Shown here one piece after another: positions 1-9,323 of a stretch of 59,562 nucleotides of DNA. Location: positions 1 through 59,562 of the forward strand of contig JAKQQP010000196.1 in assembly GCA_029564115.1 (NCBI GenBank), written 5' to 3'. Position numbers and translations under genes: made by a program. Origin of the DNA: Candidatus Rifleibacteriota bacterium. GTDB lineage: Bacteria; Riflebacteria; Ozemobacteria; Ozemobacterales; Ozemobacteraceae. How positions within the stretch are numbered: the stretch's first letter is position 1; the number at the start of each line of letters is the position of its first letter. The notes under the pieces are model-generated. The model saw nothing but the letters and a program-made list of their open reading frames with translations, was not told where the DNA came from and did not search any database.

Positions 1-2
1 AT

Positions 3-893
3 CGTTTTGTTAAAGCATCCGTTGCCTATGCCCTTGGAACCACAGGCGAGCCTGAAGCTTTGCAGGCGCTTTTTACCTGTGCAGCAGACGAAAATGAAGT
101 CGTCAGATTTTCTGCCGCCAAGGCAATAGCCGGATTTCCTCTCGATGAAGTCCTGGCAGGCCTCGAGCAGTTTCCAGTTGCCAGCGAAAGGGAAGCATGC
201 CTCGTGAAAGTCGAAGTGCTTGCGCAGGTCAAAGATGACCGTGCCATGAGAACTCTTAGAGAGTTGCTGCATCACCCTGATTCCGAGGTGAGCTACAAGG
301 CGTCGCTGGCTTTGATGGGCTACGACAATACCGATATTCTGGAAGAGCTGATAGCTGCTTCGAAACGTCTTGATGAAGAGCTTTACAGCCTGGCGAAAAA
401 CAATGCGGAACTGACAAAGATTTTTGCCAAATCGGCGACGCAGGTTTCTGAACCGGTTATTCCCGAAGATCCCCAGGGGCCGCCGGTTAAAGCTCTTTCT
501 GAAATCAAAAATTTACCGCCTAATCTTGAAAAACTGCGTAAAAGCCTTATGGACTCAAGCCCAAACATTAGAGGCAGTGCCGCCAACACTCTTGGCGACT
601 TTCAGGGGGAAGAGGCAGTTTTGCTGCTCGCTGCTGCCGGTAAAGATGCCAATGAGTTTGTGCGTGCCTCGGCAATCAGTTCACTTGGCAAGATCGCTTC
701 TCAAGAAGCTATTGTACAGGTCACCAGATACGAAAAAGATGGTTCTGAAGAGGTTCGATATGCAGTGGTGAAGGCGTTATCGAATTCTCAGCTGGAATCA
801 GCTCAGGAATGCTTGGCGAGAATGGCAAAAAACGACAGGTCGAAAAACGTTAAAAGAGCGGCCCGTCTGGCCCTGGAAAAACTCTCTGCATGA
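3..893 (+). CDS. HEAT-repeat protein, 5' end outside the window
   Basis: The frame is open to the left edge (first full codon at position 3), so this is the C-terminal 296 residues of a longer protein. The visible part is a run of about 30-residue paired-helix units typical of HEAT/PBS-lyase repeats (for example VRFSAAKAIAGF, VRASAISSLGKIAS, VRYAVVKALSNS), split by a less regular Pro-rich linker near visible residues 145-175. HEAT solenoids are protein-binding scaffolds; no catalytic motif is visible. The next gene starts 60 bases downstream on the same strand, so the two may be co-transcribed. Partner and function are unknown. Confidence 0.85.
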   Translation, partial: RFVKASVAYALGTTGEPEALQALFTCAADENEVVRFSAAKAIAGFPLDEVLAGLEQFPVASEREACLVKVEVLAQVKDDRAMRTLRELLHHPDSEVSYKASLALMGYDNTDILEELIAASKRLDEELYSLAKNNAELTKIFAKSATQVSEPVIPEDPQGPPVKALSEIKNLPPNLEKLRKSLMDSSPNIRGSAANTLGDFQGEEAVLLLAAAGKDANEFVRASAISSLGKIASQEAIVQVTRYEKDGSEEVRYAVVKALSNSQLESAQECLARMAKNDRSKNVKRAARLALEKLSA

Positions 894-953
894 AATGTCT
901 GAAACGAAGCTCTTGAGTGAATTATTGCAACGAATTGTCTCCGGGAGGGGTTT

Positions 954-1556
954 ATGACAGACAAAGAATTTCTTGAACTGGTAGAGAAGGTCTACGAATT
1001 TCATACCAAACGTGCACCCGGAATTGTTATCGGCGTGGAGATGGTTTTGCTTGCCAAAGAGAAGCTGGGCGAAGTAAAGAAGCTCGGTGCCGTAACCGAA
1101 ACGCAGGTTTGTCTGTCAGATGCCATTCAATACCTGACTGGCTGCACGATTGGCAATAAATATCTGATAATGAATGACAAAATCGGGCGTTATGCCCTGA
1201 CGCTTTTTGACAGAGGCGACGGTCGTGGCATAAGAATTTTTGTCGATATGAAAAAGATCGATGCTGCCAGAATGCCTGAATTGCACAAGTTTTTTCTCAG
1301 AAAGCGCTCACCGGAAGTTCATAGCGATCAGAACGCTCGTGCTGCTTCTGCGGTTAAAATAGTCGACGAATTTATGGCCGCCGGCCGCAACATTTTTGGC
1401 TGGCAGTATGTGAGAGTTAAAAACTACGGTAAAGAGCCTGTTTACCCGGTAAAAATCTGCCCTTTCTGCCATGAATCATATATTTACAGTGAAGAAAAAT
1501 CAAAGAGCTGCCAGGCATGTGCAGGAGAGCTGGCTTACTACGTCTCAGAACAATGA
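954..1556 (+). CDS. FmdE-like protein with C-terminal zinc ribbon
   Basis: 200 residues; ATG preceded by a strong GGGAGGGG ribosome site. Residues about 10-150 resemble the FmdE family (named for formylmethanofuran dehydrogenase subunit E), best seen in the block around C53, D56 and C64 (DAIQYLTGCT). A four-cysteine zinc ribbon follows (C169, C172, C186, C189), a common arrangement in bacterial FmdE-like proteins. The N-terminal metal motif, usually HxHxCPG, reads HTKRAPG here, so two expected ligands are missing. No formylmethanofuran dehydrogenase or molybdopterin gene lies nearby, so a methanofuran role is not supported. A strong terminator follows. Family call fairly sure; function unknown. 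Confidence 0.75.
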   Translation: MTDKEFLELVEKVYEFHTKRAPGIVIGVEMVLLAKEKLGEVKKLGAVTETQVCLSDAIQYLTGCTIGNKYLIMNDKIGRYALTLFDRGDGRGIRIFVDMKKIDAARMPELHKFFLRKRSPEVHSDQNARAASAVKIVDEFMAAGRNIFGWQYVRVKNYGKEPVYPVKICPFCHESYIYSEEKSKSCQACAGELAYYVSEQ

Positions 1557-1561
1557 TTCGC

Positions 1562-1603
1562 AAAAAAAAGGGCCTGGCATTAGCTGCCAGGCCCCTTTTT
1601 TTT
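1562..1603. terminator. Bidirectional intrinsic terminator
   Basis: A perfect 10-bp stem (1570-1579 with 1585-1594, loop TTAGC) is flanked by eight A on the left and eight T on the right. It can stop both the FmdE-like gene on plus and the lepA operon on minus, which converge here. Confidence 0.93.
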
Positions 1604-1607
1604 GATG

Positions 1608-3410
1608 TCAATCGTCATCCGGGCGTAGAATTGCCATGAATGCTTTCTGGGGGATTTCGACGTTCCCGACCATCTTCATGCGCTTTTTCCCTTCTTTCTG
1701 CTTTTCGAGCAGTTTGCGCTTACGGGAAATATCGCCGCCATAGCATTTGGCGGTAACGTCTTTGCGCAGGGCAGCAATATTTTCGCGGGCGATAATCTTG
1801 GCGCCAATAGCGGCCTGCAAGGGTATCTGAAACTGATGTCTGGGTATCAGGGTGCGCAGTTTGCTGATCACGGCTCTACCCCTGTATTCAGCACGTTCTC
1901 GGTGGCAGAGGAATGAAAGGGCGTCTACTTTTTCACCATTTACGAGAATATCGACGCGCGAAATGTCGGCGGCCTGATTGCCTATATGTTCGTAATCGAG
2001 AGAAGCGTAGCCTCTGGTACGGCTTTTAAGCTTGTCATAAAAATCGACGATGATCTCAGAAAGAGGCAGGTCGAACGAAAGCGAAACTCTTGATTCAGAG
2101 ATGAACTCCATGTTTTTCATCACGCCGCGTCTGTCCTGGGCCAGTTCCATGATGGTGCCAATGTAATCTTTGGGCAGGAATATGGTTGCATGCACGAAAG
2201 GCTCACGGATTTCAGCAAGCTTGTTGTATTCAGGCAATTTGGCGGGAGAATCGATCTCGTAGCTCGTGCCGTCATTCAGCGCTACCTCGTAAATAACGTT
2301 TGGAGCAGTGGTGACAAGGTCGAGATTATACTCGCGTTCGAGTCTTTCCTGAATGATTTCCATGTGCAGAAGGCCGAGAAAACCACATCTGAAGCCGAAT
2401 CCAAGGGCGAGCGAGTTCTCAGGGAAAAATGACAGGCTTGAGTCGTTCAGCGTCAGTTTTTCGAGGGCATTGCGCAGGTCGTTGAAGGCATTCGTTTCGA
2501 CCGGATAAAGGCCGCAGAAAACCATCTGTTTGGCTTTTTGAAAGCCTGGTATAGGGGCAACCTGCTGACTTTTTTCCAAAACGACGGTATCGCCGATGTT
2601 AACGTGTCCCATTTCTTTGATGGTGGCGTGAAAAAAGCCGACCTGGCCAGTGCCGAGTTCATTTGTTATGACCGGTTTGGGGGTGAAAACCCCTGATTCA
2701 ATAATTTCGAAAGACTCTTCAGTTGCCATGAATTTTATGCGGTCTTTCGTTTTAAGCATACCATCGACTATGCGGCAATAGACGATAACCCCTTTGTATG
2801 AATCGTAGTTCGCGTCAAAAACAAGTGCCCGCAAGGGTTTTTCTGGTTCGCCTTTCGGCGCGGGGATGCGCTCTATAACTGCTTCGAGCAGTTCCGGGAT
2901 GCCCCGGCCTTCTTTGGCTGATACCAGGATCGCTTCAGAACAGTCTATGCCAATCAGGTTTTCTATTTCTTCTTTGACTTTTTCTGGGTCGGCGGCAGGA
3001 AGATCTATCTTGTTGATTACTGGTATGATTTCAAGATTGTGGTTGATGGCAAGAGTGGCATTGGCCATGGTTTGGGCCTCTACGCCCTGACTGGCGTCTA
3101 CCACAAGCAGCGCTCCTTCACAGGCCGCTATAGAACGGGATACCTCATAGGAAAAATCAACGTGGCCTGGGGTATCGATAAGATTGAAGCAGTATTCTTC
3201 GCCATTCTTGCTCGTGTAGATCATTCGAACTGCCTGAGCCTTGATAGTAATGCCTCTTTCGCGTTCCAGATCCATTGAGTCGAGGAGTTGATCCTTCATC
3301 TCGCGTTTGCTGACGGTAGAAGTAAACTCGATGAGGCGGTCGGCCAGAGTTGATTTGCCGTGGTCGATGTGAGCGATGATACAAAAGTTGCGTATTTTAT
3401 TCAGTGACAA
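1608..3410 (-). CDS. lepA: Elongation factor 4 (LepA), ribosome back-translocating GTPase
   Basis: 600 residues, the usual LepA length. The GTPase domain is complete: P-loop AHIDHGKST (residues 13-21), DTPGH and NKID, followed by the LepA-type domain order and the family C-terminus rich in basic residues. EF4 binds ribosomes stalled in elongation and affects initiation or biogenesis under stress; it acts in the cytoplasm and at the membrane. The start is TTG at 3408-3410, supported by AGGAG seven bases upstream and by the normal family N-terminus SLNKIRNF. It is the last gene of the der-plsY-gpsA operon, four bases after the NHL/TPR gene, and ends at the bidirectional terminator. Confidence 0.98.
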   Translation of the reverse strand: MSLNKIRNFCIIAHIDHGKSTLADRLIEFTSTVSKREMKDQLLDSMDLERERGITIKAQAVRMIYTSKNGEEYCFNLIDTPGHVDFSYEVSRSIAACEGALLVVDASQGVEAQTMANATLAINHNLEIIPVINKIDLPAADPEKVKEEIENLIGIDCSEAILVSAKEGRGIPELLEAVIERIPAPKGEPEKPLRALVFDANYDSYKGVIVYCRIVDGMLKTKDRIKFMATEESFEIIESGVFTPKPVITNELGTGQVGFFHATIKEMGHVNIGDTVVLEKSQQVAPIPGFQKAKQMVFCGLYPVETNAFNDLRNALEKLTLNDSSLSFFPENSLALGFGFRCGFLGLLHMEIIQERLEREYNLDLVTTAPNVIYEVALNDGTSYEIDSPAKLPEYNKLAEIREPFVHATIFLPKDYIGTIMELAQDRRGVMKNMEFISESRVSLSFDLPLSEIIVDFYDKLKSRTRGYASLDYEHIGNQAADISRVDILVNGEKVDALSFLCHRERAEYRGRAVISKLRTLIPRHQFQIPLQAAIGAKIIARENIAALRKDVTAKCYGGDISRKRKLLEKQKEGKKRMKMVGNVEIPQKAFMAILRPDDD

Positions 3411-3414
3411 GAGT

Positions 3415-4851
3415 TCACTCCTGAGATTGGGTAAAGATGAATCTGGTGAGCAGAATCTTGATTATCCAGATGATAATCAGACCAGCGATGACTGCTATAA
3501 TGCCAAAAACTATCGAAGCAATCAACCCCTGATTTGCTGCCCAGAAAATTGCATCGAGTTTCTGGGGGATATTTGCGTCGTCAGGCCTGTATCTGAGCAC
3601 CCTTCGATAAAATTCTTCCGCTTTGTAATAATCACGCTCATTGAACGCTTTGTTGCCGAAATAGTAAAGGGCATTGACCATCAGATCATGAGCCTGTTCG
3701 TTATTCGGTTGCAGGTAAAGAACGCGCTCGATGCGTGACATGGCACTTACCCAGTCGTCTTTCAAGGCGAGTTGCTTGGCTTCGCGCAGGGTCAAAGTCG
3801 CCTGGCCGGGTAAGAAAAAGTGAATACGGTTGTTGCCCTGATCGGAAATTGCCAGAGACTCGTCACGGTTCAGGGCCAGGCCTCTGGGCATAAGAATGCG
3901 GCCTGGGGCCGAGCCCCGCCGCCCATAATGCTCAAAAAATTTGCCATCTCTGGTGATTTCGACAATGCGGTGATTTAGAGTGTCAGATATCAGCAGATTA
4001 CCATTTAGACTTCTGCTGATATAGGATGGGCTGTTGAGCATGCCCTTTTCACTGCCTTTCTGGCTGCCATAACGCCAGACAATCGCTCCATCCTTCGGCT
4101 CCCAGCAGACGATCTGATTGAAAGTGGGGTAAGTGACCACCAGGTTGCCGTCATTCAGCCAGTGAACTCCACGGGGTGGGACTGCATTGAAACCGCCTTT
4201 TGCTGTTTCTTCCTGGTATATCAGTTCTTTGAGGCATTTGCCGTCTTCTGAGAGAATCTGAACGCGTCGGTTGCGAAATTCGGCGACTGCTATCCGTCAG
4301 TCATGGCTGAGATCGATGTCCATTGGGCCGAAAAGTTCTCCCTGAGCTCTGCCAGAGCGCCCAAGGGTGTCTACCACATTTCCGGAAGCGATGTCGACAA
4401 TGGCTATCAGGTCACTTTCGCTCAGGGTCACGTAAACGCGACCCTGGTTGTCAAGGGCCAGACCGGTGGGCCTTGGGAAATATCTTTGCACTTCTGCGAG
4501 AAACTTGTTTTTGGCTTCGAGCGCGGCCGAGCTCGAAGCTGCTTTGGGCGGAATCAGAGACTTGGCCGAGGTTTGCTTTTTGCCGTCAGCCCTGACCGGT
4601 TCAGAGGCAAGCAGCTGTGGTATGGCTCTGACAAAGTCCCCTTCGGCGGTTAAGAGCTGCAGTCTGTTATTGCGCTGGTCGGCCACAAGTATCTGGCCAT
4701 CGGGCAGCAGCAGCAAATCTTCGGGGACATTGAACTCGAGCGGCCCCTTTCCCTCGAAGCCTTTGGCGGAAAAAACCGAAAGGTCAAGGGAAGCATCGGC
4801 CTGACAAAGGCTTACTGCTATAAACAGAACTGCGGCAAACAGTCTTTTCAA
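3415..4851 (-). pseudogene. Secreted NHL-repeat/TPR membrane protein, interrupted by one in-frame TGA
   Basis: Read through, this is one 478-codon frame. A signal peptide (1-21) is followed by NHL beta-propeller repeats to about residue 347 (for example GQILVADQRNNRLQLL, NLLISDTLNHRIVEI), TPR-like helices (355-430) and a transmembrane helix (444-470). Codon 185 (4299-4297) is TGA. The text on both sides is uninterrupted NHL repeat (DLSHD, stop, RIAVAEFRNRRVQIL), and glycine is the consensus residue at that place, so one change GGA to TGA explains it. The start overlaps the VanW-like gene by four bases (ATGA); the stop is four bases before lepA. It is either a fresh nonsense mutation, a sequencing or assembly error, or a readthrough gene; as drawn, only residues 1-184 would be made. 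NHL propellers bind proteins or glycans; the ligand is unknown. Confidence 0.8.
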
Positions 4852-6104
4852 TTATTTATCTCCTCTATCCTGTTGAAGGTCAAATAACGGTCTTTGCTGA
4901 GTCTCTCTTCTCTGGTGCTGCCATCGAGGGTGATTTTTCTGTAAGCTTCGACGCTGTAACCATCGACGCCCGGGTGAACGACTTTGACCTGGCCTTTTTT
5001 AAGGCTGGCATTGCTTTTTTTCTGAGTTTTGAAAGGGTGTTTCTGCTCGTTTCTCGTTTCCAGGACTATTGCTTCGAAAGGTTTCTTTTCGGCAAAAATC
5101 TCTATTTCTACCCGGCCTTTGCCGGCTTTGCTGGCGATCAATACAGGAATGTCGAGGGTATTGGTGAAACGAAAGTCTTTGTAACCCCAGGCTACAGCAG
5201 CATCGAGACCGCGATCGGCATATTCTATGCCGTCATAAATCGAGTGGTTGTGGCGCTCATCGATTTTCATGCCGCTTAACAGAGTTGCCCGGTAAAGGGT
5301 GGTGCTTACCTGGCAGATGCCACCGCCAAGACCAGGAATAACCCGCCCTTGTGAAATGACTCCGGCCTTTTTGAAGCCGTTTTGCTCAGTACGGGCGCCC
5401 ACGACTTTGTTAAAGCTGAATTTGCCGCCTGGTGGGATTATCAGCCCGTCTATCTTATGGCTGGCAATCTCGAGGTTGACGTTGCGCTCAGCATCTTCTA
5501 TATGACCTTCATGCAGGGTCGAAAAGGATGCCAAAAGCGTGGTAAAGCCTAATTCCTGCATTTTAGTGCTAAATCCTTCCTTTCCTTCAGTTTTTTCCAT
5601 GACAATATTGACCGGAATGCTGGGAGCGTCGATATTGTCGACAATGCTTTTTTCGAGGGCCGCCAGGGTTTTCTCCCGGTCGATCTCAAGGCCGGGCTCG
5701 CCACGGATGATGCGTTGAAAGGCGTTTTTGGGGGTTTCGACACGGGCCGGCTGAGGTTCTTTTACGGTCGAAATTTTTAGGTTATCGATCAAACTTTTGG
5801 CCAGATCGCCGTCAGCCTCTATTTTTACTATGCGGTCGTCAGCGCGGGTTACGGAAATCAATGGCACTTCTTTGACTTCAAGCTGCTGCTGACCGTCAGA
5901 AAAAGCTATCTGGACAGATTTTACTTCTGTCTGAAGGTGGGTTCCCTGTGCTGGTGACCCTGCGGCTTTTTCGCTGGTTGCGGGTGATGCTGGCGTAGAA
6001 GTTTTGCCAGGTGCGGCATTCTGAAAATAAACAATCGTGACGAAAATCGACGTCAGAAAAACCAGCACGGCGGCGACAAACAGTCCGGATCGAAAAAAAT
6101 TCAT
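4848..6104 (-). CDS. VanW family protein with G5-like C-terminus
   Basis: 418 residues. An N-terminal membrane anchor or signal (8-27) is followed by a Ser/Pro/Ala linker, a region like the N-terminal domain of YoaR/VanW proteins (about 90-210), and the VanW domain (about 210-345) with the signature GLGGGICQVSTTLYR and the following HNHS. The end (about 345-418) resembles a G5 domain. VanW is named from some vancomycin-resistance clusters but is widespread and its reaction is not established; a cell-wall role is inferred from the domains and secretion. No other resistance gene is present. It lies 21 bases after gpsA and overlaps the next gene by four bases. Confidence 0.9.
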   Translation of the reverse strand: MNFFRSGLFVAAVLVFLTSIFVTIVYFQNAAPGKTSTPASPATSEKAAGSPAQGTHLQTEVKSVQIAFSDGQQQLEVKEVPLISVTRADDRIVKIEADGDLAKSLIDNLKISTVKEPQPARVETPKNAFQRIIRGEPGLEIDREKTLAALEKSIVDNIDAPSIPVNIVMEKTEGKEGFSTKMQELGFTTLLASFSTLHEGHIEDAERNVNLEIASHKIDGLIIPPGGKFSFNKVVGARTEQNGFKKAGVISQGRVIPGLGGGICQVSTTLYRATLLSGMKIDERHNHSIYDGIEYADRGLDAAVAWGYKDFRFTNTLDIPVLIASKAGKGRVEIEIFAEKKPFEAIVLETRNEQKHPFKTQKKSNASLKKGQVKVVHPGVDGYSVEAYRKITLDGSTREERLSKDRYLTFNRIEEINN

Positions 6105-6125
6105 CAGCTTTTTTCTCCTGTTAGG

Positions 6126-7136
6126 TCATTCAGTCTCGGCCTTTAAGGAGCGCCCCATAAGATTTGCCGCAGCAATATCCGGTGGGCAGCCATCAAAAAG
6201 TACCCTGCATAATTCTTCGGTAATTGGCAACTGAAGAGTTAGTTTTTTGCCCCATTCGCTGGCAATTTTTGCTGCCTCTACCCCTTCTACCACCATCTTT
6301 GTCGATTCGATAAATTCTTTCAGAGTTTTGCCGCTGGCGATAGCCTGACCCAGTCGATGATTCCTTGAAAGTGGCGAAGAGGCAGTCGCCATAAGGTCGC
6401 CAAGACCAGCCAGGCCGTAAAAGGTCTGAGCCTCGCCGCCCAGAGCGGTGCCCAGTCGAACGAGTTCGTGCAGACTGCGGGTAAGATAGGCTGCTTTGGC
6501 ATTGTCGCCGAGGTCCAGGCCGTCAACGATGCCGGCCCCAATAGCGAAAATATTTTTTAGAGTGCCGCCAAGTTCGACGCCAGTGCGGTCAGTCTGGCGA
6601 TAAACCCTGAAATAGGGGGTCGAAAAACACTGCTGCAGTGTTTCTGAAAGTTCGGTGTCCGGGGAGGCTATGACTGAAGCGCCAAGCTTCTTTTGGGCAA
6701 CTTCATCGGCCAGGTTCGGGCCGGAAAGACAGGCTACTCTGTCGGCGTTGGAACCCTGTTCGATGCCGAGGATATCACATATCACCTGAGAAATACGTCG
6801 GCCGCTGCCACGCTCAAACCCTTTGGCCACATTTGCGATGCCTGCGAGTTTTTTCAGTTGTGATTTATAAGGCTCAATAACCGGTCTGATAAAGGTCGAT
6901 GGGATTGAGATAACCGCTAGTTGTGCATTTTCAAGAGCTTCACCCGGGTTGTTAGTGCAGACCAAAGAGGGGTGAAGACGCAGATGAGTTACGAAGAACG
7001 GGTTCTGGCGAGCTCCGTTGATGCCATCGGCCACTTCTGTTTCTCTGGCCCACAATTTTACTTCGTGACCGTTATGACAAAGCAGGTTAGCAAGTGTGGT
7101 GCCCCAGGAGCCGGCACCGATTACGGCAAATTTCAT
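6126..7136 (-). CDS. gpsA: Glycerol-3-phosphate dehydrogenase [NAD(P)+]
   Basis: 336 residues, full length. The Rossmann motif GAGSWGTTLAN is at residues 7-17; conserved NVAKGFERGSGRR and LGGTLKNIFAIGAGIVDGL carry the catalytic lysine region. The enzyme reduces dihydroxyacetone phosphate to sn-glycerol 3-phosphate for phospholipid synthesis in the cytoplasm. Its start overlaps the plsY stop by four bases (ATGA), so the two enzymes that make and then acylate glycerol 3-phosphate are translationally coupled. Confidence 0.98.
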   Translation of the reverse strand: MKFAVIGAGSWGTTLANLLCHNGHEVKLWARETEVADGINGARQNPFFVTHLRLHPSLVCTNNPGEALENAQLAVISIPSTFIRPVIEPYKSQLKKLAGIANVAKGFERGSGRRISQVICDILGIEQGSNADRVACLSGPNLADEVAQKKLGASVIASPDTELSETLQQCFSTPYFRVYRQTDRTGVELGGTLKNIFAIGAGIVDGLDLGDNAKAAYLTRSLHELVRLGTALGGEAQTFYGLAGLGDLMATASSPLSRNHRLGQAIASGKTLKEFIESTKMVVEGVEAAKIASEWGKKLTLQLPITEELCRVLFDGCPPDIAAANLMGRSLKAETE

Positions 7137-7798
7137 TTGGTGTTCTCCCCGTCTGTCGGCTTATTGTCAGATGGCAAAGGCTCGACTGTCGGGGTTCTCC
7201 ACGACAGTCTGGTTTCTTCACCCGTTATAATTCGCTGGATATTGCTTTTGTGTTTGAAGATGACGAAGGCGGCAATCAACGTGGCAAACGCAGTCAGATA
7301 AAGATTGTGGGCCGGACCAGGCTCGCCGGATAAAAAGATGAACAATGGCAGAAAAGTCGCTGCAAGAACAGAGCTTAAAGACACCATCCGACTGATGAGC
7401 AGAGTGATCATGAATACACTCAGGCTGCCGAGAGCCGCTTTGCCCGCCAGCGCCATGAAAACGCCCAGACCGGTGGCTACGCCCTTTCCGCCCTTGAACC
7501 CGACCCAGAATGAGAGCGTGTGGCCGGCAAGAGCTCCGGCAGCGGCGATGAATACTACGGCAGGGCCAGCCGGCCAGAACGCGGCACTGATAAAAACTGC
7601 CGCCATTCCCTTTAAAACATCTATGGCAAGGGTGAACGCAAAGGGGAGGGTGCCCAGAACTCTGTAGACGTTGGTGGCACCCATGTTGCGGCTGCCGTGC
7701 TCAAAGATATTGAGACGATAAAAAATCAACCCCAGCCAGTATGCGGTCGGTATCGAGCCGCAGAGATAACCGGTGAGAAGTGCGAAAAGGTAGTCCAT
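7133..7798 (-). CDS. plsY: Glycerol-3-phosphate acyltransferase PlsY
   Basis: 221 residues with several membrane helices. The PlsY motifs are all visible: GSIPTAYWLG, GSRNMGATNVYRVLG and FKGGKGVATGLG. PlsY moves an acyl group from acyl phosphate to the sn-1 position of glycerol 3-phosphate at the inner membrane. The C-terminal 25-30 residues, polar and Pro-rich, extend past the usual end of the family. One base separates it from the der stop, and it overlaps gpsA downstream. Confidence 0.97.
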   Translation of the reverse strand: MDYLFALLTGYLCGSIPTAYWLGLIFYRLNIFEHGSRNMGATNVYRVLGTLPFAFTLAIDVLKGMAAVFISAAFWPAGPAVVFIAAAGALAGHTLSFWVGFKGGKGVATGLGVFMALAGKAALGSLSVFMITLLISRMVSLSSVLAATFLPLFIFLSGEPGPAHNLYLTAFATLIAAFVIFKHKSNIQRIITGEETRLSWRTPTVEPLPSDNKPTDGENTK

Positions 7799-7799
7799 T

Positions 7800-9134
7800 T
7801 CAGCTTCCTGTTATGAGTTTTACGGGCCAGCCTTCGAAGCTTTCTTCCTGTCTTATGTGGTTCAGCAGGTAACGCTGGTAAGAAAAGTGAACTCCCTTCG
7901 GTTCTGAGCACTTCAGTTTGAATACAATCGGCGGGCCATCGAGCTGAATGATCGACTTGAGTTTGACCTCGCGAGCTTTGTAGGTCGGCGGAGGTTGAAT
8001 GGTCACTGCATCATAAAGGATAGTTCGCAGAGTTTCAGGAGCAATGCGGCGACGACCGGTTTCCTGGACATGATCGATCAGACTGAAGAGCTTGTTGACA
8101 CGCAAACCGGTTTTAGCAGAGGTTGCAAGCATGGGAGCAAAAGACAGCAGCGGAAACTCTTCGCGAGTCTGCTTGATAAGCTCCGCCCAGAAGTGTTCGT
8201 CATGACTGGCGATGTCCCATTTGTTCCAGACGATGATGCAACCGGCGCCACTGTCGATTATGCGCCCGGCAATGCGCTTGTCCTGGTAAGTGATTACGCC
8301 TTTGGAGGCGTCCATTACCAGGATGACCAGGTCTGTATTTTTTATGGCGCCGAGGGTTCTATAAACAGAGTATTGTTCGACATCGTCTTTTTCACGGTCA
8401 GGGCGTCGCAGGCCGGCGGTGTCGATAAAATTGTAAGTTTTGCCCGCTCTCTGAAACTTGAAAAGAATTGTGTCACGGGTTGTACCGGCGACATTGTCGA
8501 CTATTGAGCGACTTTCGCCGATGAGCTTGTTGAATAACATCGACTTGCCAACGTTTGGTTTGCCGACTATGGCAATGCGCTCCAGAGCTTTTTCCTGGAG
8601 TTTTTCTTCTTCTTCAGACAAAAAGTTTACCGGCATGTCTTTGACAAGAAGATCGAGAAGATCGGCGACGCCGTGGCCGTGAACGGCCGAAACCGGGTAA
8701 AGTTCATCCGTTCCGAGTTCGTAGAACTCAATCAACTGCGATTCATCGTTTGGGTTGTCGAGCTTGTTGATCGCAACATACATCGGGTGCCCGGACCAGT
8801 GTTTTCGTAAAAAATTCAAAATCTGCTTGTCGTCGGGGACGAGCCCGGCTTTGCCGTCGCAGACAAAAATGATGGCTTCAGCTTCACGCAGCGCGAAATC
8901 TACCTGTTGTTTTATCGAAGTCATCAAGGGCTGAGAGTCGTCAGGGTCGAGCCCGCCGGTATCGACCAGATTGAAGCGTCTGCCGTTCCAGGTAGCTTCA
9001 GCGTAGTTGCGGTCACGGGTTACCCCGGGGGTTGGGTCGACTATTGCATGACGATAGCCAACGATGCGGTTCATAAGAGAAGACTTGCCGACGTTTGGCC
9101 GTCCGATAATTGCGATTGTAGGGATTGACTCCAT
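7800..9134 (-). CDS. der: Ribosome-assembly GTPase Der (EngA)
   Basis: 444 residues with two tandem GTPase domains (GRPNVGKSS near residue 10, GKPNVGKSM near 185) and a C-terminal KH-like domain, the hallmark of Der. It is needed for 50S subunit maturation. The frame stays open upstream to 9521, but the ATG at 9134 is chosen because GGAGGT sits four bases before it, the protein then begins at the usual place (MESIPTIAIIGRPNVGKS), and the promoter at 9163-9191 lies inside the extension. First gene of the operon that ends with lepA. Confidence 0.97.
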   Translation of the reverse strand: MESIPTIAIIGRPNVGKSSLMNRIVGYRHAIVDPTPGVTRDRNYAEATWNGRRFNLVDTGGLDPDDSQPLMTSIKQQVDFALREAEAIIFVCDGKAGLVPDDKQILNFLRKHWSGHPMYVAINKLDNPNDESQLIEFYELGTDELYPVSAVHGHGVADLLDLLVKDMPVNFLSEEEEKLQEKALERIAIVGKPNVGKSMLFNKLIGESRSIVDNVAGTTRDTILFKFQRAGKTYNFIDTAGLRRPDREKDDVEQYSVYRTLGAIKNTDLVILVMDASKGVITYQDKRIAGRIIDSGAGCIIVWNKWDIASHDEHFWAELIKQTREEFPLLSFAPMLATSAKTGLRVNKLFSLIDHVQETGRRRIAPETLRTILYDAVTIQPPPTYKAREVKLKSIIQLDGPPIVFKLKCSEPKGVHFSYQRYLLNHIRQEESFEGWPVKLITGS

Positions 9135-9162
9135 GACTACCTCCAGATGGATGAGAAAAAAC

Positions 9163-9191
9163 ATTATAGCATTCTTTGCAGTTGCGGTCAA
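9163..9191 (-). promoter_or_regulatory. Sigma-70-type promoter of the der operon
   Basis: On minus: TTGACC, 17-base spacer, TATAAT, with an extended -10 (TGCTATAAT). The start point would fall near 9156, about 20 bases before the der ATG, leaving room for the ribosome site. The best promoter match in the window. Confidence 0.85.
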
Positions 9192-9255
9192 TGGCTGAAT
9201 CTGTCCAAACTCCTCATCAAATGCCGTAATTGCCAGTAGCTGAGGGCCGATTTTA

Positions 9256-9284
9256 TTGACAGGAGAACATGCTTCTGCTAATGT
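9256..9284 (+). promoter_or_regulatory. Candidate promoter of the zinc-ribbon gene pair
   Basis: On plus: a perfect TTGACA, 17-base spacer and TAATGT, which keeps the three strongest -10 bases. It lies 40 bases before the GTG start at 9324 and diverges from the der promoter. Confidence 0.6.
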
Positions 9285-9323
9285 TAAAACTTGATGAATT
9301 AACCTGAAATTTTGAGGTAGCAA

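Noticed and set aside
4297..4299. Selenocysteine or a recoded genetic code at the in-frame TGA
   Set aside because: NHL repeats do not use selenocysteine, no clear SECIS-like hairpin follows the TGA, and many genes in the window end cleanly at TGA, so a code change is not supported.
4848..6104. Vancomycin resistance gene
   Set aside because: VanW-like domain only; no vanHAX or regulatory genes nearby and VanW-like proteins are widespread in non-resistant bacteria.
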